From an uncultured Flavobacteriales bacterium (GTDB lineage: Bacteria > Bacteroidota > Bacteroidia > Flavobacteriales > Vicingaceae): 8,131 nucleotides of DNA. The notes below the pieces were generated by a model that saw nothing but the letters and a program-made list of their open reading frames with translations, was not told the origin of the DNA and searched no databases. Position numbers and translations under genes: made by a program. The stretch is taken from assembly GCA_913052515.1 (NCBI GenBank), contig CAJXFJ010000058.1, positions 1 to 8,131 of the forward strand, read 5' to 3'. Below are positions 1 to 6,821 of this stretch, piece by piece (position 1 is the first letter of the stretch; every line of letters starts with the position of its first letter).

Positions 1-2
1 AT

Positions 3-1229
3 GCTCATATGTTGCAGCGTTATTTCTCAGGAATTTTTAATGTAAAGCTAATATTGGGCTTGATTTATCTCTTAATTACCATTGGTTTTGGTTTTGTTGT
101 TGGTTATAATAGCAAAGAAGTGATGATTCTTTTTGTCCTAGGTGTAAATCAAATTCTAGCCTCTATGATTTTGTACCTAAGGTCAAATATTACAGGACTT
201 CACTTGTTTAAAACGGAGGGAATACTTTCTATACTAGACAGAACGCTGATGATTCTAATCTGCGGGGTCTTGTTATGGGGAAGCTTTACTGATACAAGTT
301 TTCAAATTGAGTGGTTTGTTTATGCTCAGTTTGTTGCATATTTGTTAACAGCAATCACCGCCTTTATTGTTGTACTAAGAAAAGCGGAATTGTTTAAGGT
401 GAAAATCGATTTGGTACTTTTTAGAATAATCTTGAAGCAAAGTTTACCCTTTGCTTTATTGGTATTACTCATGTCCTTTTATTATCGATTAGATGCAGTT
501 ATGATTGAGCGCTTACTCGATGATGGGAAATATCAAACAGGAGTATACGCCCAGGCATATCGTTTACTGGAAGGCTTCAATATGTTTGGTTATATGTTCG
601 CTGGCTTATTGCTGCCTATTTTTTCCAGAATGATTAAAGCCAAGGAATCGGTAAACGGATTGGTTAGCACTTCATTTAATTTGATTTTTATACCAGCATG
701 CACAGCTGCTACTATATCTTTAGTCTATCCCACTGAAATTATGGATTTGTTGTATTGGGAAAACGTAGAAGCTTCTGCTAAAATATTTGAAGTACTAATG
801 CTTTCATTTATAGCCATAGCACTTACTTACATTTATGGAACCTTGCTTACAGCAAATGGGAGTTTAAAGGCACTTAATCAAATTTCTTTAGTTGGCTTGC
901 TAATTAATTTCGGATTGAACTTAACCTTAATCCCTGATTACGGTGCCTATGGTGCTGCAATAGCAACCCTAGTCACTCAAGCAATTATTATCATTTTACA
1001 AATTATGATTGTCAAGAAAGAGTTTAAGATGGGGTATTCTACTAACTTAATTTTAAAAAGTACTGCATTAGCATTTATAGGCTTAGTAGTTGCCATTTTT
1101 ACCAAAACATGGTTTACGAATTTTATAATACATTCGATTCTAATAGTAGTATTGTTTGCAATTTTGACTTTTGCTTTGGGCTTAATTAAGTGGCAGGAAG
1201 TGACTCAACTTTTCAAGCAAAAAGTATAA
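3..1229 (+). CDS. Wzx-type polysaccharide flippase (MOP superfamily), 5' end outside window
   Basis: Integral inner-membrane protein expected to flip undecaprenyl-pyrophosphate-linked polysaccharide units to the periplasmic face. The open frame runs to the window edge: codons Ala and His precede the first Met at position 9, and the protein from that Met begins inside an internal membrane segment, so the true start is upstream. About 12 hydrophobic segments are visible; the family usually has 12-14, so roughly two helices (about 70-90 residues) are missing. After helix 5 there is the family-typical stretch YYRLDAVMIERLL followed by GVYAQAYRLLEGF (near residues 158-192 counted from the Met at 9), the usual start of the second half of Wzx/RfbX proteins. 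It ends TAA at 1229, 53 nt before a Wzz gene, which supports a polysaccharide-export role. The substrate sugar cannot be inferred. The superfamily is clear; Wzx rather than another MOP exporter rests on sequence style and neighbours. Confidence 0.88.
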   Translation, partial: AHMLQRYFSGIFNVKLILGLIYLLITIGFGFVVGYNSKEVMILFVLGVNQILASMILYLRSNITGLHLFKTEGILSILDRTLMILICGVLLWGSFTDTSFQIEWFVYAQFVAYLLTAITAFIVVLRKAELFKVKIDLVLFRIILKQSLPFALLVLLMSFYYRLDAVMIERLLDDGKYQTGVYAQAYRLLEGFNMFGYMFAGLLLPIFSRMIKAKESVNGLVSTSFNLIFIPACTAATISLVYPTEIMDLLYWENVEASAKIFEVLMLSFIAIALTYIYGTLLTANGSLKALNQISLVGLLINFGLNLTLIPDYGAYGAAIATLVTQAIIIILQIMIVKKEFKMGYSTNLILKSTALAFIGLVVAIFTKTWFTNFIIHSILIVVLFAILTFALGLIKWQEVTQLFKQKV

Positions 1230-1234
1230 TTCTA

Positions 1235-1272
1235 GTTTAAGTCAATATTCGCTATTTTTGGGGACTTTAAAC
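1235..1272. repeat. Imperfect inverted repeat before the Wzz gene pair
   Basis: The left arm GTTTAAGTC (1235-1243) pairs with the right arm GACTTTAAAC (1263-1272), giving nine base pairs with one bulged T and a 19-nt loop. It occupies most of the only non-coding DNA in the left operon. The right arm ends 10 nt before the ATG at 1283. There is no T-tract after the right arm, so it does not look like an intrinsic terminator for the flippase gene. It could be an operator-like site or a 5'-UTR hairpin. The arms are AT-rich, so chance is a real possibility. Confidence 0.35.
1253..1260 (+). promoter_or_regulatory. Possible Bacteroidota -7 box (TAnnTTTG)
   Basis: TATTTTTG matches the Bacteroidota primary sigma-factor -7 consensus TAnnTTTG and lies 22 nt before the ATG at 1283. 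No convincing -33 TTTG is found at the expected spacing of about 19 nt; the bases there are TTCT. The box sits in the loop of the inverted repeat at 1235-1272. Half of a promoter in AT-rich DNA is weak evidence, and the Wzz genes may simply be read through from the flippase gene. Confidence 0.25.
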
Positions 1273-1282
1273 AAAAGAAGGC

Positions 1283-2275
1283 ATGAGTGTAGAGCCCTAC
1301 GATATTAACTCGAAAGGTATAGTTTATTTTATGAGAAAATGGAGAGCAGTATTACTGACAACTTCAGGCTTAGCTTTTCTTACTTCTCTTATATTTTCCT
1401 TTCTTATTGAAGATAAGTATAAATCATCGGTTGTACTTTTTCCTTCTACCACTTCTTCCATTTCAAGAGCATTGCTCAATGATGAGAATTATAAAGAGAA
1501 AGACTTCTTAGAATTTGGAGAGGAAGAAGAAGCAGAGCAAATGATTCAAATTTTGAATTCAGATGATATTAAACATCATATCATCAACAAGTTTGATTTG
1601 ATGAATCATTATGGAATAAATCCTGAAAGTGAGTTTAAGCAAACCCAGTTATATAAAGAGTACAAGAACAATATTGATTTTTTCAGAACAAAGTTTATGT
1701 CTGTAGAAATTGAGGTACTTGATACCGATCCTCAAATGGCTGCAGATATTGCCAATGAAATTGCGGGAATGGTAGACTCGGTGAAAAATAAAATGCTTAA
1801 AAGAGTCGCACTTCAGGCCTTTACCATTGTAGAGAAAGAATACAAAACTTTAGTTTCAGAAATTAATAAAATGGAAGACACCTTGAATTACATACGTTCT
1901 ATGGGAGTTCAAGATTACGAAACACAGGTTGAGGTATTAAGTGATCAATATGGTGCGGCATTGGTTAAAAATAACAATGTGGCAGCACAAAAACTGAAGA
2001 ACAAATTAGATACACTTTCCAAATATGGAGGTAAGTATTTAAGTTTAGTTCAGCAGCTAGAATACGAGCGTGAAAAGCTAAGTGATATGCGTGAAATTTA
2101 TGCAGAAGCTAGAGTAAATGCAGAATCAACCATCGATCAAAAATTCATTGTAAATAGAGCTTATAAAGCAGAAAAACCAAGTTATCCAATACGTTGGCTA
2201 ATTGTAACGGTTTCTACCATTGCTACATTTTTATTTACCATGATAATATTAATCCTTTTAGACCCAAAACACTAA
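1283..2275 (+). CDS. Wzz-family chain-length determinant, first of tandem pair
   Basis: Inner-membrane polysaccharide co-polymerase expected to set the length of O-antigen or exopolysaccharide chains. At 330 aa it is the usual size for Wzz. It has the class topology: a short cytoplasmic N-terminus, a membrane helix at about residues 22-42, the YKSSVVLFP stretch (46-54) typical of the Wzz domain entry, a long mostly helical periplasmic region rich in charged residues, and a second helix at about 304-325. The Pro pair before that helix (P299, P302, then IRWLIV) resembles the proline-containing motif next to the second helix in Wzz. An acidic run EEEE lies at residues 80-83. No cytoplasmic tyrosine-kinase domain follows. 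The ATG at 1283 leaves a normal N-terminal tail; the purine run AGAAGG ends 1 nt before it, too close to act as a classical ribosome-binding site. The next gene, only 3 nt away, is a paralogue. Confidence 0.88.
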   Translation: MSVEPYDINSKGIVYFMRKWRAVLLTTSGLAFLTSLIFSFLIEDKYKSSVVLFPSTTSSISRALLNDENYKEKDFLEFGEEEEAEQMIQILNSDDIKHHIINKFDLMNHYGINPESEFKQTQLYKEYKNNIDFFRTKFMSVEIEVLDTDPQMAADIANEIAGMVDSVKNKMLKRVALQAFTIVEKEYKTLVSEINKMEDTLNYIRSMGVQDYETQVEVLSDQYGAALVKNNNVAAQKLKNKLDTLSKYGGKYLSLVQQLEYEREKLSDMREIYAEARVNAESTIDQKFIVNRAYKAEKPSYPIRWLIVTVSTIATFLFTMIILILLDPKH

Positions 2276-2278
2276 GTC

Positions 2279-3247
2279 ATGAGCGAAGAAACTAAAGGGA
2301 AAGATTACTTTGAATCAAGTCTAGGCATACTAGAATTTGCCATTCGTCAATGGAAAGTTTTAATAGGTGTTGCAATTGCCGCTGCCATTATGGGAGTTGT
2401 TTTTTCAGGACCAAAATTTATTGCTCCACAGTTTACATCTGAGGCTGTAATTTATCCGGCTAACCTTGGAAATTACTCCGGTGAAACAAGATTGGAGCAA
2501 ATGCAGCAATACTTGGAGTCCAACCAAATTAGAGACGCTATAATTAGCAAATTCAACTTGTATCAAGAGTATGAAATTGATTCTGGTAAGCCCACCACGA
2601 AAGCATTAGTTAATAAAGCTTATTCAGAACACATTGGTTTTGATGAAACGGAATTTGAATCCATACGAATAACTGCAAGTTCAACAAGTCCTGAAAAAGC
2701 TAAGGAGATTGTTGAAGAAATTTTGATTTTACTCAATAAAACAATTCGAGAAACCGAAAGAGAGAAATATTGGGAAATTGTAAAAATCAATGAGAGATTA
2801 ATGCTTCAAAAGAAAAAACAAGTAGATAGTTTAGAAGTAAGAATTAGAGAATACAGTACGAAATATGGACTGTTAGATTACATTGGTCAAACTGAAGAAG
2901 TTACTGAAGGATACATGAAGTTTTTACTTTCGGGAAAGAAAGGCGCTAATTATGAAGAAGCAAAAAAGTTATATAAAAATTTAGAGATGTATGGTAGGGC
3001 TTTTCATAATATGCATGCTCAGTTAAATAAATTTAATGAGGAATACATTAACAGATTACATGCATATGAACATGCTATGAAAGATTATACAAAAGAACAG
3101 ACTTATGCCAATGTTTTGGTAAAACCTGAAGTTCCTGATAAAAAGTCTTCTCCAGTTCGTTGGTTAATCGTTTTAGGTGCAACAGGAGCAGCCTGCTTTT
3201 TTACATTTGCCCTCTTATTAGTTCTAGGGTACCATAAAAATCAGTAA
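2279..3247 (+). CDS. Wzz-family chain-length determinant, second of tandem pair
   Basis: Second polysaccharide co-polymerase-like membrane protein, 322 aa. Helix 1 is at about residues 27-43 and helix 2 at about 295-316, with a periplasmic, coiled-coil-prone domain between them. The pre-helix motif P283, P286, then SSPVRWLIV (from 290) matches the same place in the preceding gene (YPIRWLIV). Further aligned blocks are LEQMQQYLESNQIRDAIISKF against AEQM..LNSDDIKHHIINKF, and an Ala/Glu-rich helix ending in EEI against NEI. The two are therefore homologous but strongly diverged, an old duplication rather than a recent copy. There is no Walker A or kinase domain. The start lies 3 nt after the previous stop, and the stop TAA shares its last base with the ATG of the next gene (TAATG), so translational coupling is likely. 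Whether the two proteins form mixed oligomers or set two different lengths cannot be told from sequence. Confidence 0.87.
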   Translation: MSEETKGKDYFESSLGILEFAIRQWKVLIGVAIAAAIMGVVFSGPKFIAPQFTSEAVIYPANLGNYSGETRLEQMQQYLESNQIRDAIISKFNLYQEYEIDSGKPTTKALVNKAYSEHIGFDETEFESIRITASSTSPEKAKEIVEEILILLNKTIRETEREKYWEIVKINERLMLQKKKQVDSLEVRIREYSTKYGLLDYIGQTEEVTEGYMKFLLSGKKGANYEEAKKLYKNLEMYGRAFHNMHAQLNKFNEEYINRLHAYEHAMKDYTKEQTYANVLVKPEVPDKKSSPVRWLIVLGATGAACFFTFALLLVLGYHKNQ

Positions 3248-4695
3248 TGACTTCTTACCTAAAAACAAACTGGGTATTAATTCTTAGCTTTTTGTTTATT
3301 ATGGCAAACAGCGCCTTTATTGCATTGGAGCAATATTGGTTTACCGCTGTGCCATTTGCATTGGTGGTTTTGCTTTTGGCGTTTATAGCAACCGATAAAC
3401 TGATGTGGGTGATCATTTTTGCTACCCCCCTTTCCATTAACTTAGAAGAGTTGGATTTTGGTGGAGTAGGGATGTTCTTGCCTACTGAACCCTTGCTTTT
3501 TGGGGTAATGCTCATCTTTTTTCTTAAGATACTGTACGATAGAAAGTTCGATAAGTCGGTATTATACCATCCACTGAGTATAGGTATTATTATAAATTTA
3601 TCTTGGTTAACCATAACGACCTTAACAAGCACTATGCCTGTAGTATCTATTAAGTTCTTATTAGCCCGTTTATGGTTTGTTGTTTCTCTATTTTATATTG
3701 CTAGCCAGTTGTTTAAAAATGTAAAGAATATTAGAACATTTTTCTGGCTCTACCTTATCCCTTTAACGCTTGTTGCTATTTATACATTTGTACACCATAG
3801 TATGTATAGCTTTGAAGAGAGACCTGCTCACTGGGTAATGCAGCCGTTTTTTAAGGATCATACGGTTTATGGTGCTGTTTTAGCCATGATGTACCCAGTT
3901 TTACTTTGCTTGCTAGCTTTGAAACGCTACCGGAAGTATAGATTGCTTATAGTTATTATGCTTATTGCTTTAAGTTTAGGAATTATCTTTTCTTATGGAA
4001 GAGCAGCTTGGATTAGTTTGGTAGCTGCTTTTGGCGTTTCACTGATTTACGTCTTGAGGTTAAGAACTTCATTTGTGCTATCAGTTGCAGGATTGTTGAT
4101 TATAGTGACGGGAATTTTCTGGGGAGACATTATCAATGTTTTGGAGAAAAATGAACAGGATTCTACCTCTGAGAATCTTTCAGAGCACGTTCAATCTATA
4201 ACGAATATCTCAACGGATGCATCTAATCTTGAGCGAATCAATCGATGGAATTCGGCTATTAAAATGTTTGAAAGAAAGCCCATATTTGGATGGGGACCTG
4301 GAACCTATGCCTTTCAATATGCACCATTTCAGTCTTCAGAGGACTTAACGATAATAAGTACTAATGCTGGAGATATGGGGAATGCCCATTCTGAATTTAT
4401 TGGACCTTTAGCAGAGGCAGGTGTGCTTGGAACATTAACTTTTATTCTAATCATTGTAATTTTCTATCGTACAGCATCCAAACTTTATTTTCGCTTACCT
4501 AAAGGAGAATTGAGAACGATAGTCTTTTTTACCATACTTTCTTTTACAACCTATTTAATTAATGGAGTTTTGAATAACTTCTTAGATACAGATAAAGCTT
4601 CGGTTCCTTTTTGGGCCTTTATAGCAATTATTGCAGCGATAGACTTGAATTCTAAGAAAATGCTTAAGGAAGAAACTCAGCCCCAAGAAGGGTAA
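3247..4695 (+). CDS. O-antigen ligase/polymerase family protein (Wzy/WaaL type)
   Basis: Polytopic inner-membrane glycosyltransferase of the Wzy_C/WaaL family, 482 aa, with roughly ten to twelve hydrophobic segments. Diagnostic features in order: FFKDHTVYG (202-209) at the start of a helix; SYGRAAW (249-255), the conserved Arg after a membrane segment; and a large periplasmic loop from about 295 to 385 holding RINRWNSAIKMF (330-341), PIFGWGPGTY (345-354) and NAHSEFI (379-385) with the conserved His381. Such enzymes either polymerise repeat units (Wzy) or ligate glycan to a lipid or protein acceptor (WaaL, PglL); sequence alone does not separate these. Placement after a flippase and two Wzz proteins favours polymerase, because Wzz acts with Wzy, but this is inference. 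Its ATG overlaps the preceding stop by one base. Its last 10 codons overlap, on the opposite strand, the end of the phosphatase gene. Confidence 0.9.
   Translation: MTSYLKTNWVLILSFLFIMANSAFIALEQYWFTAVPFALVVLLLAFIATDKLMWVIIFATPLSINLEELDFGGVGMFLPTEPLLFGVMLIFFLKILYDRKFDKSVLYHPLSIGIIINLSWLTITTLTSTMPVVSIKFLLARLWFVVSLFYIASQLFKNVKNIRTFFWLYLIPLTLVAIYTFVHHSMYSFEERPAHWVMQPFFKDHTVYGAVLAMMYPVLLCLLALKRYRKYRLLIVIMLIALSLGIIFSYGRAAWISLVAAFGVSLIYVLRLRTSFVLSVAGLLIIVTGIFWGDIINVLEKNEQDSTSENLSEHVQSITNISTDASNLERINRWNSAIKMFERKPIFGWGPGTYAFQYAPFQSSEDLTIISTNAGDMGNAHSEFIGPLAEAGVLGTLTFILIIVIFYRTASKLYFRLPKGELRTIVFFTILSFTTYLINGVLNNFLDTDKASVPFWAFIAIIAAIDLNSKKMLKEETQPQEG
4664..4695. other. 32-bp tail-to-tail overlap of two convergent coding regions
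   Basis: The + strand polymerase/ligase gene ends TAA at 4693-4695, while the - strand phosphatase gene ends TAA at 4666-4664, so both genes use this stretch for their C-terminal residues. On the - strand it encodes the family-conserved end of the phosphatase domain (ITLLGAEF); on the + strand it encodes a variable hydrophilic tail (EETQPQEG). The only self-complementary element is a weak CCC/GGG pair around 4683-4692, far too short for a bidirectional terminator. Transcripts from both sides must therefore run into the opposite gene or end by a factor-dependent route. Confidence 0.9.
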
Positions 4696-5890
4696 TGTCA
4701 TCTTCAATGCTAGAAGACTTTTTGATCTCAACTGCTAAACTTTCAATTTGGTGCATGATTTCCTCAATTGAATTTTGATGCTCAATTCGTTGGATTAGTC
4801 CTTCAACACCTATTTGTTCTCCATTGTGTTCTAGCTCCGTTAAACCATCTGTAAAACAAAACAGCTTATCGTTATCGGTTATTTTAATTTTTTCTAATTC
4901 AATAGAAGGAAGCTCATCAAACATGCCTAAAACAGTACAGCCTTTTTTTAATTCTACAGCATTCTTGTTCTTAATTAGCAGCGCCGGCTGATGCCCTGCA
5001 TTTAAATACTCAATTTCCTTTTTATCTGCATTGTATACGGCAATAAATAAGGTGATGAATTTTTCATAATTTGCAGACTCTATCACTTTTTGATTACACT
5101 CTTCAATCAACTTTTTTAGGTCACATTCAACAGTTAGTAATGCTCTTAAATTGGCCTGAAAATTGGCCATTAACAGGGCCGCAGGGAATCCTTTTCCCGA
5201 AACATCAGCAATACACAATACCGTTCTTGAATCATCAAGTTGAATGACATCATAATAATCTCCACCAACTTCATTATGCGGTTTATAGAAGGACTTGACA
5301 ACCAGTTTGTTTGTATTGGGTAGGTTCCTTGGAAAAAGAAGCGTCTGCATTTTTTGAGCAAGTTCAAGTTCTTTTTTGACTTCAACTTGTTTTATGTACT
5401 CTTTATTTAACCGTTTGTTTTCCAATGCAACAACTACAATGTTTGCAAGGGTTTGAATAAATTTTAGATGTTTAATTATGGGACTAATTTCGATTTTTTC
5501 CCCATCGAAATCTGCGAGTAATAAAAAAGCCAGTGGTTTGTTTTTGTGGAAGACAGGAATAACAATATCAAATTCCTTTAGATTAGAATCTTCCGAGGAA
5601 TTTAAAACATCAATTTGATCATAATTATTTATGATCAGCTCTAGATCAACGGATTCTGCTTGTTCTTGTTTTATACCCGATGTAAGTGCGACCTTCCATT
5701 CTTTGTCGAAGCTAAACAAGACAAATTTTCCAATATGTAATTCTTTCAGTAAAACATGTTCAAGAATTCCAAACAATTCTTCCTTAGAGGAGTTGCTATT
5801 GATTGCATCCGTAATTTCAAGAAGGGTATTTAGCTTTAAATTAGAAAGTTTTAATCTACCTTTCGCCCGATTTGTCTTTTCATCCGTCAT
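4664..5890 (-). CDS. GAF-like sensor + SpoIIE-type PP2C serine/threonine phosphatase
   Basis: Soluble two-domain signalling protein, 408 aa from the chosen start. Residues about 20-165 form a GAF-like N-terminal region (LNTLLEITDAINS then EELFGILEHVLLKEL); about 166-190 is a charged helical linker ending KKELELAQKMQTLLFP, the usual lead-in to SpoIIE domains; 190-408 is the phosphatase. All expected metal-binding acids are present: D211 in GGDYYD, D229 in ADVSGKG, D348 in FTDG, and D397/D398 in DDITLL. NAGHQPALL is also present. The catalytic domain should be active, requiring Mn or Mg. The frame is open to an ATG at 5983, but that adds 31 residues unlike the family and lies inside the upstream gene; ATG at 5890 gives a family-like N-terminus and an 11-nt overlap with that gene. 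Relatives dephosphorylate STAS-type anti-anti-sigma proteins in partner-switching systems, but no STAS protein or anti-sigma kinase is in the window, so the target is unknown. Confidence 0.9.
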   Translation of the reverse strand: MTDEKTNRAKGRLKLSNLKLNTLLEITDAINSNSSKEELFGILEHVLLKELHIGKFVLFSFDKEWKVALTSGIKQEQAESVDLELIINNYDQIDVLNSSEDSNLKEFDIVIPVFHKNKPLAFLLLADFDGEKIEISPIIKHLKFIQTLANIVVVALENKRLNKEYIKQVEVKKELELAQKMQTLLFPRNLPNTNKLVVKSFYKPHNEVGGDYYDVIQLDDSRTVLCIADVSGKGFPAALLMANFQANLRALLTVECDLKKLIEECNQKVIESANYEKFITLFIAVYNADKKEIEYLNAGHQPALLIKNKNAVELKKGCTVLGMFDELPSIELEKIKITDNDKLFCFTDGLTELEHNGEQIGVEGLIQRIEHQNSIEEIMHQIESLAVEIKKSSSIEDDITLLGAEFLP

Positions 5891-6821
5891 TGTTTTTCGT
5901 TTGTTCCAAGAATTGAGGTAATAATCGAAGAGCAGCCATTTCTTTATACTTTTCTCTAAATTCAATAGCAGGAATACCTGCATAGGTTTTTCCAGATTCT
6001 AAATCTTTTGAAACACCGCTTTTTGCCGAGATTACCACATCATCACCAATAGAAATTCCCGAAGTAATTCCAACTTGTCCCCAAATGGTAACTCGATGGC
6101 CAATAGTGACACAACCGGCTATCCCAGAATGGGCGGCTATTAAGCAATTTGTACCCAAGGTCGTATCATGGCCTATTTGCACAAGATTATCGAGTTTGCT
6201 GCCTTTACCTATTATGGTTGGTGAAGTAACCCCTTTGTCAATGGTGCAATTTGCTCCTAATTCTACATCATCTTCAAGAATGACTTCTCCAACAGAAAGT
6301 AAACGGTCATATTGATCAGGTCTTTTCTTATAATAAAACCCATTTGAACCAATTACACAACCAGCTTGAATAATAACTCTGTCTCCAACCTTACAACCAT
6401 CGTGAATAACAACATTGGGGTAAATAATGCTGTCATCTCCAATTTCTACTTGATTGCCAATAACTGCGGAAGGATGAATTTTACAATTTTTGCCAATTTT
6501 AGCTATTGCTGAAGGTTTTTCTTCAAAAAAATCAAAAGGACTAAAATAGTTGAGAATAAAATTGAAACTTCGAAAAGGGTCTTCACAAATTATAATTCCT
6601 TTCCCCTCAGGAAAATCTACATCTTTATTAATTAGAACTACTGTAGCTTTGGAGTGTAAGGCTTTTTCGTAGTATTTCGGGTGGTCAACAAATACGATAT
6701 CCCCTTCCTCAACGCGATGTATTTCATTAATTCCACGAATTTCTAGATTTGCATCCCCTTTATAAGGGGCTTCTAGTAATTCTGCAAGACTAGCTAATGA
6801 TAAGGGTTTTGAGAAGATCAT
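5880..6821 (-). CDS. lpxD: LpxD-like UDP-3-O-acylglucosamine N-acyltransferase paralogue
   Basis: Cytoplasmic left-handed beta-helix acyltransferase of 313 aa (E. coli LpxD is 341). LpxD transfers a 3-hydroxyacyl chain from acyl carrier protein to the 2-amino group of the lipid A precursor. An LpxD-type N-terminal domain covers about residues 1-100 (GINEIHRVEEGDIVFV; CEDPFRSF). Hexapeptide repeats run from about 107 to 275 (IGDDSIIYPNVVI, LGANCTIDKG, IGHDTTLGTNCLIA). A short helical tail follows, where LpxD normally has its acyl carrier protein-binding helices. His218 in VQIGHD aligns with the catalytic His239 of E. coli (QIAHNV). The place of the second active-site His of E. coli (NGHMEIC) reads TSGISIG, so that His seems to be missing. 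GFYYKKRPDQYD and WGQVGITSG resemble the second LpxD-like protein many Bacteroidota carry beside efp, separate from the classical one. The family is certain; activity on the standard lipid A precursor is not. It starts in the TAATG shared with efp and overlaps the phosphatase start by 11 nt. Confidence 0.88.
   Translation of the reverse strand: MIFSKPLSLASLAELLEAPYKGDANLEIRGINEIHRVEEGDIVFVDHPKYYEKALHSKATVVLINKDVDFPEGKGIIICEDPFRSFNFILNYFSPFDFFEEKPSAIAKIGKNCKIHPSAVIGNQVEIGDDSIIYPNVVIHDGCKVGDRVIIQAGCVIGSNGFYYKKRPDQYDRLLSVGEVILEDDVELGANCTIDKGVTSPTIIGKGSKLDNLVQIGHDTTLGTNCLIAAHSGIAGCVTIGHRVTIWGQVGITSGISIGDDVVISAKSGVSKDLESGKTYAGIPAIEFREKYKEMAALRLLPQFLEQTKNNDG

Noticed and set aside
9..11. Met at position 9 as the true start of the flippase
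   Set aside because: The frame is open to the window edge and the protein would begin in the middle of the fold, lacking the usual first two helices.
1276..1281. AGAAGG as a Shine-Dalgarno site for the first Wzz gene
   Set aside because: It ends 1 nt before the ATG, too close for normal ribosome binding, and such sites are rarely used in Bacteroidota.
3255..3632. Antisense open frame of 125 codons inside the polymerase/ligase gene
   Set aside because: It lies fully within a gene with clear family motifs, has no recognisable domain, and its composition looks like a reverse reading of hydrophobic codons.
4681..4695. Bidirectional terminator in the convergent overlap
   Set aside because: Only a 3-4 bp CCC/GGG pairing with no T-tract on either side.
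5170..5385. - strand open frame of 71 codons within the phosphatase gene in another frame
   Set aside because: It overlaps the catalytic domain, whose correct frame is proven by conserved motifs; it has no independent support.
5631..5921. + strand open frame of 96 codons opposite the phosphatase N-terminus
   Set aside because: Low-complexity Ser/Phe-rich reading of the opposite strand with no motif or promoter; a shadow of the real gene.
5891..5983. Upstream in-frame ATG at 5983 giving a 439-aa phosphatase
   Set aside because: The extra 31 residues are an alternate-frame reading of the end of the lpxD-like gene and would create a 104-nt overlap; ATG at 5890 gives a family-like start and a short 11-nt overlap.
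6085..6315. + strand open frame of 76 codons opposite the lpxD-like gene
   Set aside because: It is a mirror of the hexapeptide-repeat codons with no family resemblance.
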